Below, one piece after another: positions 1-9,336 of a stretch of DNA of 64,000 nt. A model generated the notes under the pieces. It did no database searches and was not told the DNA's origin. It saw nothing but the letters and a program-made list of their open reading frames with translations. Source of the stretch: Nitrospirota bacterium (GTDB lineage: Bacteria; Nitrospirota; UBA9217); assembly GCA_029858565.1 (NCBI GenBank), contig JAOUEV010000006.1, positions 46,963 through 110,962 on the forward strand. Reading direction: 5' to 3'. Position 1 is the first letter of the stretch. The number at the start of each line of letters is the position of its first letter. The position numbers were made by a program, and so were the translations under genes.

Positions 1-1
1 C

Positions 2-901
2 GCCGCCGGCGGCCACAACATCATCATGATCGGCCCTCCGGGGTCAGGCAAGACCATGCTCGCGCGTCGTCTTCCGTCGGTGCTTCCGCGGATGAGCTTT
101 GACGAATCCATCGAGACCACCAAGATCCACAGCATCATGGGATTGCTCAAGCAGGGCCAGCCTTTGATCGCAACAAGACCGTTCCGCAGCCCTCATCATA
201 CAATTTCCGACGCCGGCCTGATCGGCGGAGGCCAGGTCCCGAAGCCCGGCGAGGTCAGCCTGTCCCATAATGGGGTGCTTTTCCTGGACGAGTTGCCGGA
301 GTTCAAGCGCAATGTGCTTGAAGCGCTCCGTCAGCCGCTCGAAGACGGCCAGGTGACCATCTCCCGCGCTTTAACCTCGCTCACCTATCCCGCGTCGCTC
401 ATGCTCGTGGCTGCCATGAACCCCTGTAAGTGCCAGGGCCGGGGCGATCCACAACGGCCTTGCACCTGCACGCCGAACCAGATCAGGCAGTATCAGTCGA
501 AGATCTCCGGTCCGCTCCTGGACAGGATCGATATACACGTCGAGGTTCCTGCAGTGAAGTTCAACGAGATATCATCGGATAAAGCAGCTGAACCATCGAT
601 TGCGATCAGGGATCGTGTTGTCAAAGCTCGAACAATCCAGTATGAGCGGTTCATTAATGATGGGATCTATTCCAACGCGCAGATGAAACCGAGACATATC
701 CGTAAATACTGCAAGATCGACGATGACTCGCTGCGGCTCATGGAAATGGCCATGAACCGGCTGGGACTTTCCGCGCGGGCATACAGCCGCATCCTGAAGG
801 TGTCACGAACGATCGCGGATATCGAGTGCAGCGATAAAATAGCTTCCCATCACATCTCAGAAGCGATCCAGTATCGGAGCTTGGATAGAAAAGCGGTCTG
901 A
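2..901 (+). CDS. comM: ComM/YifB family Mg-chelatase-like AAA+ ATPase, 5' end outside window
   Basis: The frame is open from base 2, so the N-terminal part lies upstream of the window. The visible 299 residues start just before the Walker A motif GPPGSGKT. They continue with the Walker B region (LFLDELPEF), a Cys cluster ([16 protein letters not shown]) and the conserved C-terminal stretch from [12 protein letters not shown] to [15 protein letters not shown]. ComM is a hexameric helicase-like AAA+ protein needed for integrating imported single-stranded DNA during transformation. The second half is less GC-rich than the first. A diverged second copy of the 3' end lies at 9336-9818, so the last part of this gene was probably replaced or duplicated when the neighbouring island arrived. 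Family assignment is firm. Confidence 0.93.
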   Translation, partial: AAGGHNIIMIGPPGSGKTMLARRLPSVLPRMSFDESIETTKIHSIMGLLKQGQPLIATRPFRSPHHTISDAGLIGGGQVPKPGEVSLSHNGVLFLDELPEFKRNVLEALRQPLEDGQVTISRALTSLTYPASLMLVAAMNPCKCQGRGDPQRPCTCTPNQIRQYQSKISGPLLDRIDIHVEVPAVKFNEISSDKAAEPSIAIRDRVVKARTIQYERFINDGIYSNAQMKPRHIRKYCKIDDDSLRLMEMAMNRLGLSARAYSRILKVSRTIADIECSDKIASHHISEAIQYRSLDRKAV

Positions 902-986
902 TTTCAAAAGGACTTTTCCAGATTTCTCACACAAGATATTTCCGATAAAAAAATAACTGTAATAATAATTTATTTGCACATTTCTG

Positions 987-1015
987 TTGACAAGGGATTG
1001 CGATTTCACTATAAT
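987..1015 (+). promoter_or_regulatory. Sigma-70-type promoter upstream of the Rhs gene
   Basis: A consensus -35 TTGACA (987-992) is separated by exactly 17 bases from a consensus -10 TATAAT (1010-1015). It lies about 140 bases before the Rhs start codon. The whole 902-1152 interval is AT-rich and holds no gene. Its first 60 or so bases resemble the sequence downstream of the comM remnant at 9819. The match is perfect at all 12 positions, but transcription is not proven. Confidence 0.7.
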
Positions 1016-1152
1016 CGCAGCCAATTTACCCCTCGTTGTCGCACTTCACTATAAAAAGTAATTGAGAGTCCTTTCAACGACGCTGTCGATGCAGCATGCA
1101 CGCATTCGTCGTGATATTGAGACCTATTGTCACTTGATCATAGGAGAATGGC

Positions 1153-4100
1153 ATGTTTTTTCTAAACCGTTGGAGCATACTTAAAGCAGTTTTGCATGCA
1201 GTGATTTTGACAGTTATGACTGTTAGCACTGTTTTTGCTGTCGAGTCTGGCCAGACTGCTCCAAAAAAATCATCTGGATTGGGTGGCGAGGGCAGTGGTG
1301 GCTCCGGGTCTGTAGTGCCTGATCTCTCAACGGGGTCATTTTCCTATTCCATTCCGATTGAAGTGCCTGCCGGTCGTAAAGGCATGAATCCCAATTTATC
1401 CCTAATTTATAATAGTACAAACGGCAGGAGCTGGGTCGGTTACGGATGGGAGTTAGAAAGTGGAGCTATCGAACGGAATAATAAAAGTGGCGTCGATTAT
1501 AGTAAGGAAGACTATATATTACGCATGGGCGGAGCGACGAGTGAGCTTATTAAAATAGAGACCAACGAGCTCGGCCAACCCGTAACAAATGAATTTCGAG
1601 TGAAAATTGAAGGGGCCTTTTTCCTCATAAAAAAGGTTGCCGCAACGAACTCATGGGAGCTCATTGACAAGAAAGGGGTCCACTATTACTTTGGCCAAAC
1701 AACGCTTTCACGGCTGGATAACCCAGCAAATGCCAATGAAATATTCAAGTGGTGTCTCGATCGAGTCGAAGATACAAACGGTAATTACATGACGTTATCT
1801 TATAATAAAACGTATCTTCAAATTCCCTGGGCTTTGCCGGACGATGCACAATTATACTTGAAAGAAATCGCGTATGCTGGCAATACAAATACGGGTTTAC
1901 TACCAACAGTCAATGTCAAGTTCTATACGGAGCTCAATTACGACAAGACCGACAGCGGTTCTTCAAACTTTCGGGTACGAACTGCTTATAGACTAAAATC
2001 GATCGATATTAGTGCAAACGGGAACCGCGTGCGCGCCTATCGTCTCCGGTACGATGTCGATCCGGGCGCAACCGGGAATCAGAATAGTCCTAGTAGCGGA
2101 CGCTATTTGCTTACGAGCGTGGAACAGTATGGAAGCGACGCGGACGTCTCCCCCACCACCGGCGATGTAACCGGAAGTTCTTTGCCCGCCACGACATTTT
2201 CTTACCCTCTTAACACGAACGGCTTTTCTGTGCAGGAATGGACAGGAATGCCGAATTGGGGTGACGCAGCATATACATGGGTAGGCGATTTCGATGGCGA
2301 TGGTATGATGGACATTGCAACAGCAACAGCGAACGGTACAGCTATTTGGATTAAACACTCTCAAGGCATGACGAGCAGCCAATATTTTGTTGAAGAACAA
2401 TGGGCATCCGGTTTGAATACCATAGGGCCATCGAATTTTACCTGGGCAGGCGATTTTGACGGAGATGGAAAGACCGATATTGCAACTATCGTTAACGGTA
2501 TTGTTCGAGTCAGACTGTCAAGACCCGATAATCCACTTGGTAGCAGATTTGTAGAACAACCGTGGTCAACCACAATTACTACCTATTACGGTGGAATGAC
2601 TTGGGCAGGCGATTTTAACGGCGATGGGAAAACCGACATAGCATATGGCGTGCCGGGGAGCGGTAGCTGGAATATTTGGGTCCTCGCATCGAACGGCGCT
2701 GGGTTCGATTCACCGCAGGTTTGGCAAAGTAATTCGGTAAATTGGGGCACAACGTTGCTCGGCGACTTTAACGGTGATGGGAAAACCGATATCGCGACGT
2801 ATGCAGGTGGAACGATTTGGTTAAAAGTCGCGCGGCCGGATCTGCCTTCGGGGCAGAGATTTCCAGAAACGGCAACAACTAATGTCCCTAGTTGGGGCCA
2901 AAGTGTCTGGGTGGGCGACTTCAATGGCGATGGTCGGATGGATATTGCGACAGGAACAATAAATGGTTTGTTCGGTGGACCCGGCACGTTATGGGTAAAA
3001 ATATCCACAGGAAATTATTTCATCGAACAACTATGGTGGTCCGGAACTTATACACCCTTAATAATTCCTAATTCAGAATGGATAGGCGATTTTAATGGGG
3101 ATGGGAGAACTGATATAGCCTCATTGTACAGCAATTCTCAAATCAGTATTAAACAATCAACCGGATTTAGTTTTACTGAACAGTTGTACACGGTAAGCGG
3201 TCTTTGGAGCGATGGCGGATATAACTGGGCAGGCGATTTCAATGGTGACGGCAAGGACGATTTAGCAACCGGATGGTATGGATCGATCTGGATCAGAAAG
3301 GCAAATGTTTTTCAAGTGGATCGGCTGACCTCGATCAAAGATAGTATGGGAAGCACCACTACCATTCAGTACGATTGTTCTACCGATTTTCGCTGGAACA
3401 ATACATTGATGCCTTTTCCTGTCCAGACAGTCAGCGAGATCAGAGTCAACGACGGCAACGGAGTTGAGTCATCAACTTTATATACATACCTTGGTGCCTA
3501 CTACCACATCGGTGATAGAGATTTTCGGGGTTTCAACCAAACACAGGTTGTCGGGCCACACGGACCAAACGGAGAAAATGCAACGACAATTACATGGTTT
3601 CACCAAGGCAGGGATACAGGTGTTGATGAGAATCATCCAGAAGTGTCGAATGGTTATATGAAAGGTCGGCCTTATCGAACTAAGGTAGTAGGCAATCATA
3701 ATAAAACATATTCTGAATCGACAATTACCTATGCTCCCGACGATTCTGCACCTTACTTTAACCCAGCTTCAGAGGTAATTTCATATATTTGCGATGGCGA
3801 TGAGTGTGGTCTTGATTCAAAGAAGACTCTCGCATTCGATCGATTTGGTAACCTGCAGGAGGAGCGTGTATATGGTTCAGCCAGTGCTCAATCACCGGAG
3901 CGAAGGGTCGTACATACTTATGCCGAGAACAGCTCATCGGATAAGTGGATCGTGAGTCTACCTCTGACTGTGGAGCTTTATGATCAGAACAACGCCCTTA
4001 TGGCAAAAAAGCGGATCTATTATGATGGGGTGGGAGGTTGCACGCAGTCTGCCGGTCTTGCGACGCCGGAAAAAGGAAATGTCACGCGTATTGTCAATGA

Positions 4101-7100
4101 ACATATAGATCCTCTTCCGCAACTACAACCCGTTATTGGTGATATAGAAATCGGTATGGGCTATTATGCTGACGGAAATACCGCATGCATGCGTGACGCG
4201 CGTGGAAGTATAGTCTCAATCGCCGAAACAGATTACGACACTTCCCGTACATTCCTGCTAAAAAAGAGAAATGCCCTGGGCCATGAGACAGCCACGAAGT
4301 ATTACGGAGTTGATCAGGAACCTACAGACAATGGTTTATATGGTCAGGTTAAGAGCATTACCGGTCCGAACGGTGCGGCAGAGATAGTAAATTCCCAATA
4401 TGATAGTTTCGGGCGTCGCATTAGAGTTGACCTGCCTGATGGTACCTGGCAGACGTGGCAGTACAACAATATCGGTTCTATCGGGACCCAGCATATTCAA
4501 ACAACGAATAGCGCGGGATTGAGTGCTTGGACATATTTTGACGGACTCGGACGGACTTTCCTGCAAAAGCAGGTAGGCCCGGATGGAAAAACTATCGCTC
4601 AAAATACAGAATATAACAATACAGGAACGGTGAAACGTTCATCTTTGCCCTATTATTACGGCTTGGAAAGCGTCCGTTATGTGAACTTTGTTTATGACTC
4701 CATAGGACGAGTCATACAAAAAAACAATCCAGACGCCACAACGGAATATGCATGCTATGACGATGGTGTTATCACTTCGATCGATGCAGAAGGAAAGAGA
4801 AAACGCGAAATTCGCAATGCCTTCGGGCAGTTAATCAAAGTCGAGGAGTACATTGGAACGGGAACTTCCTGCACGCTCAACGCTTCGGACGTATATGCCA
4901 CGACAACTTACACCTATGATGCAGCGGGCAATCTTCGTTTTGTAACAGATGCTGAAAACCACGTAATGGAAATGCGTTATGATTCGCTGGGTCGCAAATT
5001 TTATATGAAAGATCCAGACATGGGTGAATGGTACTACAAGCACGATGAAAATGGAAATCTCAAGCGACAAAAAGACGCGAATCTTGCGGTAATAACGTTC
5101 GACTATGATAATATCAACAGGCTATCTCTAAAAACTTATCCGGATGCAAAAACGGTCCAGTACGTTTACGACGATCCATCTGCTGCTTATTCAAAAGGCC
5201 GTTTGACATCAATGGTCGACGAGTCAGGCGTAACGAGCTATTCTTATGATATTGTAGGCCGTGTCGTAACTGTGAAAAAACGAATAGACGGGCAGGATTA
5301 CACTGTAACGACTGGCTATTCGAGTGGTCGCTTGTCTAGCATATCCTATCCCGATCCACAAGGGACTGACCCATTAACGGTGAATCATTCTTACGACGGC
5401 GGTGGAAATCTACACCAGCTATCGAGCAGCGCACAGACATTTCTGACTCTCACTGGATACAATGCCCTGGCTCAGCCTGGAACTGCGACCATGGGTAATG
5501 GAGCAGCGACAGTTTATCAATATTACCAGACGAACAATCGTCTTCAGAGAATTACGACGACCGGTGCATCTCAGACGCATCTGGATATTACGTATGACTA
5601 TTATGACGCAGGTAATGTCAAGGAAATCAAGGATCAGCGCGATAATGCACGCTCGCAATGGTTTATTTACGACGATCTGAACAGGCTAGTCGAGGCGCAG
5701 AGTACACTTTATGGCGCTTTATTCTTTAGCTATAACCAAACTGGCAATATCCTTTCGAAACCAGTAGAACCATTGGCTGGGAATGGTGGGGCTCTCCCGA
5801 GCGGCGCAACGCCTACCTGTCCAACCGGCACTGCGCTCAATGGTGCAACCGGTCGCTGTGAAGCAGTGCCGCAATGCAATTCAGGAACGTATAGCTCTTC
5901 CCAAAATATATGTATGTCGGAAAGTTTGAGCGAACCATCCTGTCTTGCGGGGAGTCAACTTGATATAACAAGGGATCAGTGCATTGCTGCTGCTACTGTT
6001 ACTACAACCTATTCTGATCCCAGTTGTCCCACGTATTCCCGGATGTACAGTCAGTTTCCTAGGGTTGATCCAACAACCGACCAGTGCAGTTATTACTCGA
6101 CCTCAGGATGTAGCTCAAGCATGTGTACAGGCCAAGGTTTGACATTTACGGGTTGTAAAATCATACCTGCCATTGGTTACCGTACGACATGTCTTGGGCC
6201 AGCGCCATCTTGTTCCGTCGGTACCTATGACGCCTTCCGTAATGCATGTGCGTTAACCACAATATCTTGCCCGGCAGGACTTGCTTATAACTCATCAACG
6301 CAGGATTGTGTTGCAGCACCTGTATGCGCCAGCGGAACTTACGATCTTTCCCGGAATAAATGCGTCTCAAGCTCCACCGCTGCTGCAACTTGCCCAGCAG
6401 GAACAACGCTGAATGGCATTTCGGATAAATGTGAAGCGATGCCGACTTGTTCAGCGGGTTCTTATGACGCGGGTCAGAACACATGCGTTTACAATATCGT
6501 GCCTGCTACAACATATACATACGACGGGACTGCACATGCGCTAACCTCTACGTCAGATGGTCGCGTCTATCAACACGATTCGAATGGGAACATGTGGTCA
6601 GATGGTCTGCGAACGATAAACTACAATTACGATAACTTACCGATATCAATAACTTATAGTGGTATAACGACTACGCTTGTTTATGACGGAAACGGTGATC
6701 GGGTCAAAAAAATTACGCCGTCCGGTACGACAATTTACATAGGAAAACTTGCTGAGTGCATAAACGGCGAGTGCACAAAGTACATTTTTGCGGGAGGGAC
6801 GCGGATTGCCGCAAAGTTTTACAATGATATCAATTACTATCATCAGGACCATCTCGGTAGTACCCGGGTCGTAACTGATGGAAGCGGAAACAGTGCCGAG
6901 GGCATCCAATACTATCCTTTCGGTGCCACGCTAAGCGACACAGGTAGCAACTTCAATCACAGATACACATCTCAGGAATATGATAGGGAAACCGGGCTAT
7001 ATTATTACAACGCGAGGTACTATAACCCGACGCTGGGAAGGTTCATTAGTCCGGATTCAATTGTTCCTGATCCGGCCAATCCCCAGGCTTTGAACCGATA

Positions 7101-8013
7101 CAGTTACGTCATCAACAATCCGGTAAACTATACAGATCCAAGCGGACATGCGTTCTGGAAGCGAATGAACAATTGGTCGAAAAAACCATGGGTTGCTTTT
7201 GCGTTACAGATGATTCCTGGTGCCATTGCTCCTGGAGTCGCAGAATTCGCCACATATCAACTGACGAAATCAAAGAGAGGTCGGCAAATACTAATCGCAG
7301 AAGCTGTCATAGCAACAATTGCGGTGTCTTGTGGGGCTACTGCGGAGGCGTCAGCGGCAGGTGCGTCAGAAGGAGGGATGGCAACAGCAGACACTTCGCA
7401 AATATTTGAAGTATACCCATACGATTTCATCGCACCAAATTCTGCCAATGGTGGTTCAGTCATCAGCGGTACGGGTAGTACTGGTAGCGCTGGTGCGGCA
7501 TCTTATGGATCTTCGGAAGAAATTGCAAGGCAGTCTCTTGCCGCGATAAAATATGGCGGCACTGCATATATTTCCTATCAAGGCATCAGTGCCGTGGGTG
7601 GAGCAATTGGCACGCCACGCAGTGGAGGGGACCACGGCGGCTCCAATGGTGGCGGACAAAATGGGTATAAAAGTGGATATTGGGATGTAAATACATCCGG
7701 CGGATTTATCATTGGGTATACTCATGGATGGCTATTTACTGGAAGTAATCATTATGTCTATTCTGGTGGTGGACTTGTGACGCCGGGATATGGTGGTTCC
7801 ATTACTTGGTCATCATCTGCTCCAACTCCTGGGTGGAATGCAGCACTGCAAGTTCAATTTGGTATTGCTATTCAAGTAGGTTATGGGTTTGGTCCTAGTG
7901 GTGGCTGGTTTGGGGAGGTTGGTGGAGGGTGGCCCCCAGGCGCATCATTGACCGGTTACTTCGTTTTTGAAGGCAGACGCAATAATTTACCAAAATTATT
8001 GCCATCACATTAA
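1153..8013 (+). CDS. Giant secreted SpvB/FG-GAP/Rhs YD-repeat protein with unrecognised C-terminal domain
   Basis: A 2286-residue polymorphic-toxin-type shell protein. Order of parts: Sec signal peptide (residues 1-29, ending STVFA); SpvB-like domain (about 35-350); seven FG-GAP/VCBS-type repeats with D-F-N/D-G-D-G cores (about 376-700), probably Ca-binding; a TcB/TcdB-like middle; many YD repeats; a Cys-rich segment (about 1553-1780) built from CP-G-T repeats; more YD repeats; and the Rhs core motif ending near DPSGHAFW (about 1994). The last 290 residues contain a hydrophobic stretch and a Gly-rich, aromatic-rich end and match no catalytic domain I recognise. The family usually forms a hollow beta-cocoon enclosing a C-terminal effector. 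The gene is clearly AT-richer than its surroundings, which suggests horizontal transfer. Start chosen at an ATG preceded by AGGAGAATGGC and directly followed by the signal peptide. Confidence 0.9.
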   Translation: MFFLNRWSILKAVLHAVILTVMTVSTVFAVESGQTAPKKSSGLGGEGSGGSGSVVPDLSTGSFSYSIPIEVPAGRKGMNPNLSLIYNSTNGRSWVGYGWELESGAIERNNKSGVDYSKEDYILRMGGATSELIKIETNELGQPVTNEFRVKIEGAFFLIKKVAATNSWELIDKKGVHYYFGQTTLSRLDNPANANEIFKWCLDRVEDTNGNYMTLSYNKTYLQIPWALPDDAQLYLKEIAYAGNTNTGLLPTVNVKFYTELNYDKTDSGSSNFRVRTAYRLKSIDISANGNRVRAYRLRYDVDPGATGNQNSPSSGRYLLTSVEQYGSDADVSPTTGDVTGSSLPATTFSYPLNTNGFSVQEWTGMPNWGDAAYTWVGDFDGDGMMDIATATANGTAIWIKHSQGMTSSQYFVEEQWASGLNTIGPSNFTWAGDFDGDGKTDIATIVNGIVRVRLSRPDNPLGSRFVEQPWSTTITTYYGGMTWAGDFNGDGKTDIAYGVPGSGSWNIWVLASNGAGFDSPQVWQSNSVNWGTTLLGDFNGDGKTDIATYAGGTIWLKVARPDLPSGQRFPETATTNVPSWGQSVWVGDFNGDGRMDIATGTINGLFGGPGTLWVKISTGNYFIEQLWWSGTYTPLIIPNSEWIGDFNGDGRTDIASLYSNSQISIKQSTGFSFTEQLYTVSGLWSDGGYNWAGDFNGDGKDDLATGWYGSIWIRKANVFQVDRLTSIKDSMGSTTTIQYDCSTDFRWNNTLMPFPVQTVSEIRVNDGNGVESSTLYTYLGAYYHIGDRDFRGFNQTQVVGPHGPNGENATTITWFHQGRDTGVDENHPEVSNGYMKGRPYRTKVVGNHNKTYSESTITYAPDDSAPYFNPASEVISYICDGDECGLDSKKTLAFDRFGNLQEERVYGSASAQSPERRVVHTYAENSSSDKWIVSLPLTVELYDQNNALMAKKRIYYDGVGGCTQSAGLATPEKGNVTRIVNEHIDPLPQLQPVIGDIEIGMGYYADGNTACMRDARGSIVSIAETDYDTSRTFLLKKRNALGHETATKYYGVDQEPTDNGLYGQVKSITGPNGAAEIVNSQYDSFGRRIRVDLPDGTWQTWQYNNIGSIGTQHIQTTNSAGLSAWTYFDGLGRTFLQKQVGPDGKTIAQNTEYNNTGTVKRSSLPYYYGLESVRYVNFVYDSIGRVIQKNNPDATTEYACYDDGVITSIDAEGKRKREIRNAFGQLIKVEEYIGTGTSCTLNASDVYATTTYTYDAAGNLRFVTDAENHVMEMRYDSLGRKFYMKDPDMGEWYYKHDENGNLKRQKDANLAVITFDYDNINRLSLKTYPDAKTVQYVYDDPSAAYSKGRLTSMVDESGVTSYSYDIVGRVVTVKKRIDGQDYTVTTGYSSGRLSSISYPDPQGTDPLTVNHSYDGGGNLHQLSSSAQTFLTLTGYNALAQPGTATMGNGAATVYQYYQTNNRLQRITTTGASQTHLDITYDYYDAGNVKEIKDQRDNARSQWFIYDDLNRLVEAQSTLYGALFFSYNQTGNILSKPVEPLAGNGGALPSGATPTCPTGTALNGATGRCEAVPQCNSGTYSSSQNICMSESLSEPSCLAGSQLDITRDQCIAAATVTTTYSDPSCPTYSRMYSQFPRVDPTTDQCSYYSTSGCSSSMCTGQGLTFTGCKIIPAIGYRTTCLGPAPSCSVGTYDAFRNACALTTISCPAGLAYNSSTQDCVAAPVCASGTYDLSRNKCVSSSTAAATCPAGTTLNGISDKCEAMPTCSAGSYDAGQNTCVYNIVPATTYTYDGTAHALTSTSDGRVYQHDSNGNMWSDGLRTINYNYDNLPISITYSGITTTLVYDGNGDRVKKITPSGTTIYIGKLAECINGECTKYIFAGGTRIAAKFYNDINYYHQDHLGSTRVVTDGSGNSAEGIQYYPFGATLSDTGSNFNHRYTSQEYDRETGLYYYNARYYNPTLGRFISPDSIVPDPANPQALNRYSYVINNPVNYTDPSGHAFWKRMNNWSKKPWVAFALQMIPGAIAPGVAEFATYQLTKSKRGRQILIAEAVIATIAVSCGATAEASAAGASEGGMATADTSQIFEVYPYDFIAPNSANGGSVISGTGSTGSAGAASYGSSEEIARQSLAAIKYGGTAYISYQGISAVGGAIGTPRSGGDHGGSNGGGQNGYKSGYWDVNTSGGFIIGYTHGWLFTGSNHYVYSGGGLVTPGYGGSITWSSSAPTPGWNAALQVQFGIAIQVGYGFGPSGGWFGEVGGGWPPGASLTGYFVFEGRRNNLPKLLPSH

Positions 8014-8037
8014 TAGACTCTATTAAGGCGGATAACA

Positions 8038-8262
8038 ATGAATGAAATTGCATTTGGAGTCATGGGCTTATTTATAGGGTTTCTCCTAATTTATTTCAAT
8101 AAGCAATTTGCTCGTTTGCTTGTTGAACAGCAGAATAAGTTTTGGGGGTTCCATTTTGATCATAGAGAAATAATGATTTCAAGAATTGGCGCGTTTATTG
8201 CTGGTGCCGGTTTTGTTATAGCAGGATTATTAATGGTATTTAAGATAATACATTTTAAATAA
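8038..8262 (+). CDS. Small two-helix membrane protein, possible Rhs immunity protein
   Basis: A 74-residue protein with two hydrophobic segments (about residues 4-20 and 51-69) separated by a short charged stretch. It starts 24 bases after the Rhs stop codon behind AAGGCGG, so it is very likely co-transcribed with the Rhs gene. Position directly after a polymorphic toxin is the usual place for a cognate immunity protein, and a membrane location would fit a toxin acting on or entering through the inner membrane. No family was recognised. The immunity role is inferred from position only. Confidence 0.55.
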   Translation: MNEIAFGVMGLFIGFLLIYFNKQFARLLVEQQNKFWGFHFDHREIMISRIGAFIAGAGFVIAGLLMVFKIIHFK

Positions 8263-8265
8263 ATA

Positions 8266-8284
8266 GGGTCAATTGAACTGACCC
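8266..8284. repeat. Short inverted repeat GGGTCA-7-TGACCC
   Basis: Six-base arms GGGTCA (8266-8271) and TGACCC (8279-8284) enclose a 7-base loop, right after the stop codon of the small membrane protein. There is no T run, so it is not a classic intrinsic terminator. Similar GGGTCA/TGACCC arms are familiar from mobile-element ends and REP-like elements. It may mark an old insertion or excision scar. Confidence 0.4.
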
Positions 8285-8291
8285 CCTCCGT

Positions 8292-8381
8292 TTAGACAAT
8301 AACACAAAGCGAGTTATTGAAGGAGGCTCTCAAGCTAATGAATTCGTAGTGCCCCGTGCTCCACAGGCTGGTTCCAACTAG
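8292..8381 (+). pseudogene. Orphan C-terminal coding tail, probably a displaced toxin or immunity fragment
   Basis: There are 29 sense codons and a TAG stop, without a convincing start codon, in the gap between the two small genes. The peptide ends with EGGSQANEFVVPRAPQAGSN and reads like a protein terminus rather than random translation. Rhs loci often accumulate orphan toxin tails behind the active gene as C-termini are exchanged, and the inverted repeat just upstream fits an old break. The call is tentative because the fragment is short. Confidence 0.3.
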
Positions 8382-8390
8382 CGATGAAAA

Positions 8391-8759
8391 ATGAAACCAC
8401 CATTATTCGTGATTGAAGGTTTTGATATTAGTGCTTATGCTTCGCTTGAAAAGCTTGAGAACCACCTGGAGCCATTCTTTGTGAAGGAAGTAAATTATAA
8501 GGCATATGATTCTGAAGGAAGACTCTTGACTCTATCAGTGAAGGTCGAGCGCAAGCCATTTTTTTTTGGATTGTTTAAGGCAGAACGAAAGTGTGTTGTC
8601 ATGCAGTCGGTTGAGTTAGAACCCAAATATCAAAAAGATCTACATGATGCGCTTGTAAATAATTTAGCCTATACAACTGAAGAGAATAAATCAACGTACC
8701 AAGAAATGTCACTAAGTAAATTGATCGATATATTTGTGAAAATTAATGGCTTAACTTGA
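8391..8759 (+). CDS. Hypothetical 122-residue protein, candidate immunity protein
   Basis: A soluble, mixed-charge protein with no signal peptide or membrane segment. Its N-terminus (FVIEGFDISAYASLEKLENH) recalls immunity proteins and small domains seen behind Rhs/CdiA toxins, but I cannot name a family. A strand-rich first half with basic KVERKPFFFG is followed by a helical C-terminus. It lies in the same AT-rich island and on the same strand as the Rhs gene. The start codon is weakly marked (GCGATGAAAA upstream). An immunity role is inferred from context. Confidence 0.55.
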   Translation: MKPPLFVIEGFDISAYASLEKLENHLEPFFVKEVNYKAYDSEGRLLTLSVKVERKPFFFGLFKAERKCVVMQSVELEPKYQKDLHDALVNNLAYTTEENKSTYQEMSLSKLIDIFVKINGLT

Positions 8760-8880
8760 AATCGGGAGTTTAACAGTAGCTGACTGAATCATCTAAACAT
8801 GCCTACTGAACCAAGGTTAACGTTAACCCAATAATTTGATATTTGAGTACTTGATCAGAATTGTAAATTCGCGCATGAAC

Positions 8881-9336
8881 TCAATAAATATTTTTCAAAT
8901 TATGCTGTAGAAATTGATTGATGCTTCGAATGTTCCGCTTGCACGGCCGCATGCCACGGCTTATCCAATCCAGCAGCTGCTCCGGATCCCGCCCCATAAC
9001 AGCCCCCAGCCGCTCAAAGGATAGCCCGTTTACCATCTTAAAGTACCTGAGCCTGCCGAGGGTGTCTTCCGGGCAGGGGAATGGGACATATCCCAGAAAT
9101 CGTATGATAGCCGGCATATGTCGGATCTCAGGTTCTGTACCCCGTTCCCAGTTATAGACCGAGGCTTCGGATACCCCTATTTGCTCGGCAGCCTGTCTTT
9201 GGAATAATCCTAAATCTATTCGTCGCTTACGGAGATGCTCGCCAATGGATTTCGGGTTGCTCGGGTAGCCGGGTCGTGCTACAATCGGCCGTGGTAAAGA
9301 ATAACTATAAACCGGCCACTCTAAAAAGCTGAACAA
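8881..9336 (-). CDS. XRE-family helix-turn-helix regulator, N-terminus uncertain
   Basis: A 151-codon frame with a clear Cro/CI-type HTH in the middle: LRKRRIDLGLFQRQAAEQIG followed by VSEASVYNWERG (about residues 34-66), then the IRFLGYVPFP motif typical of this small regulator group. The C-terminal third repeats a weaker HTH-like pattern (SFERLGAVMGRDPEQLLDWI). The first available start, TTG at 9336, sits exactly where the comM remnant begins, and the frame stays open further into it. The gene's 5' end may therefore have been cut or fused at the island junction. It faces the Rhs genes tail to tail. Targets are unknown. Confidence 0.75.
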   Translation of the reverse strand: MFSFLEWPVYSYSLPRPIVARPGYPSNPKSIGEHLRKRRIDLGLFQRQAAEQIGVSEASVYNWERGTEPEIRHMPAIIRFLGYVPFPCPEDTLGRLRYFKMVNGLSFERLGAVMGRDPEQLLDWISRGMRPCKRNIRSINQFLQHNLKNIY

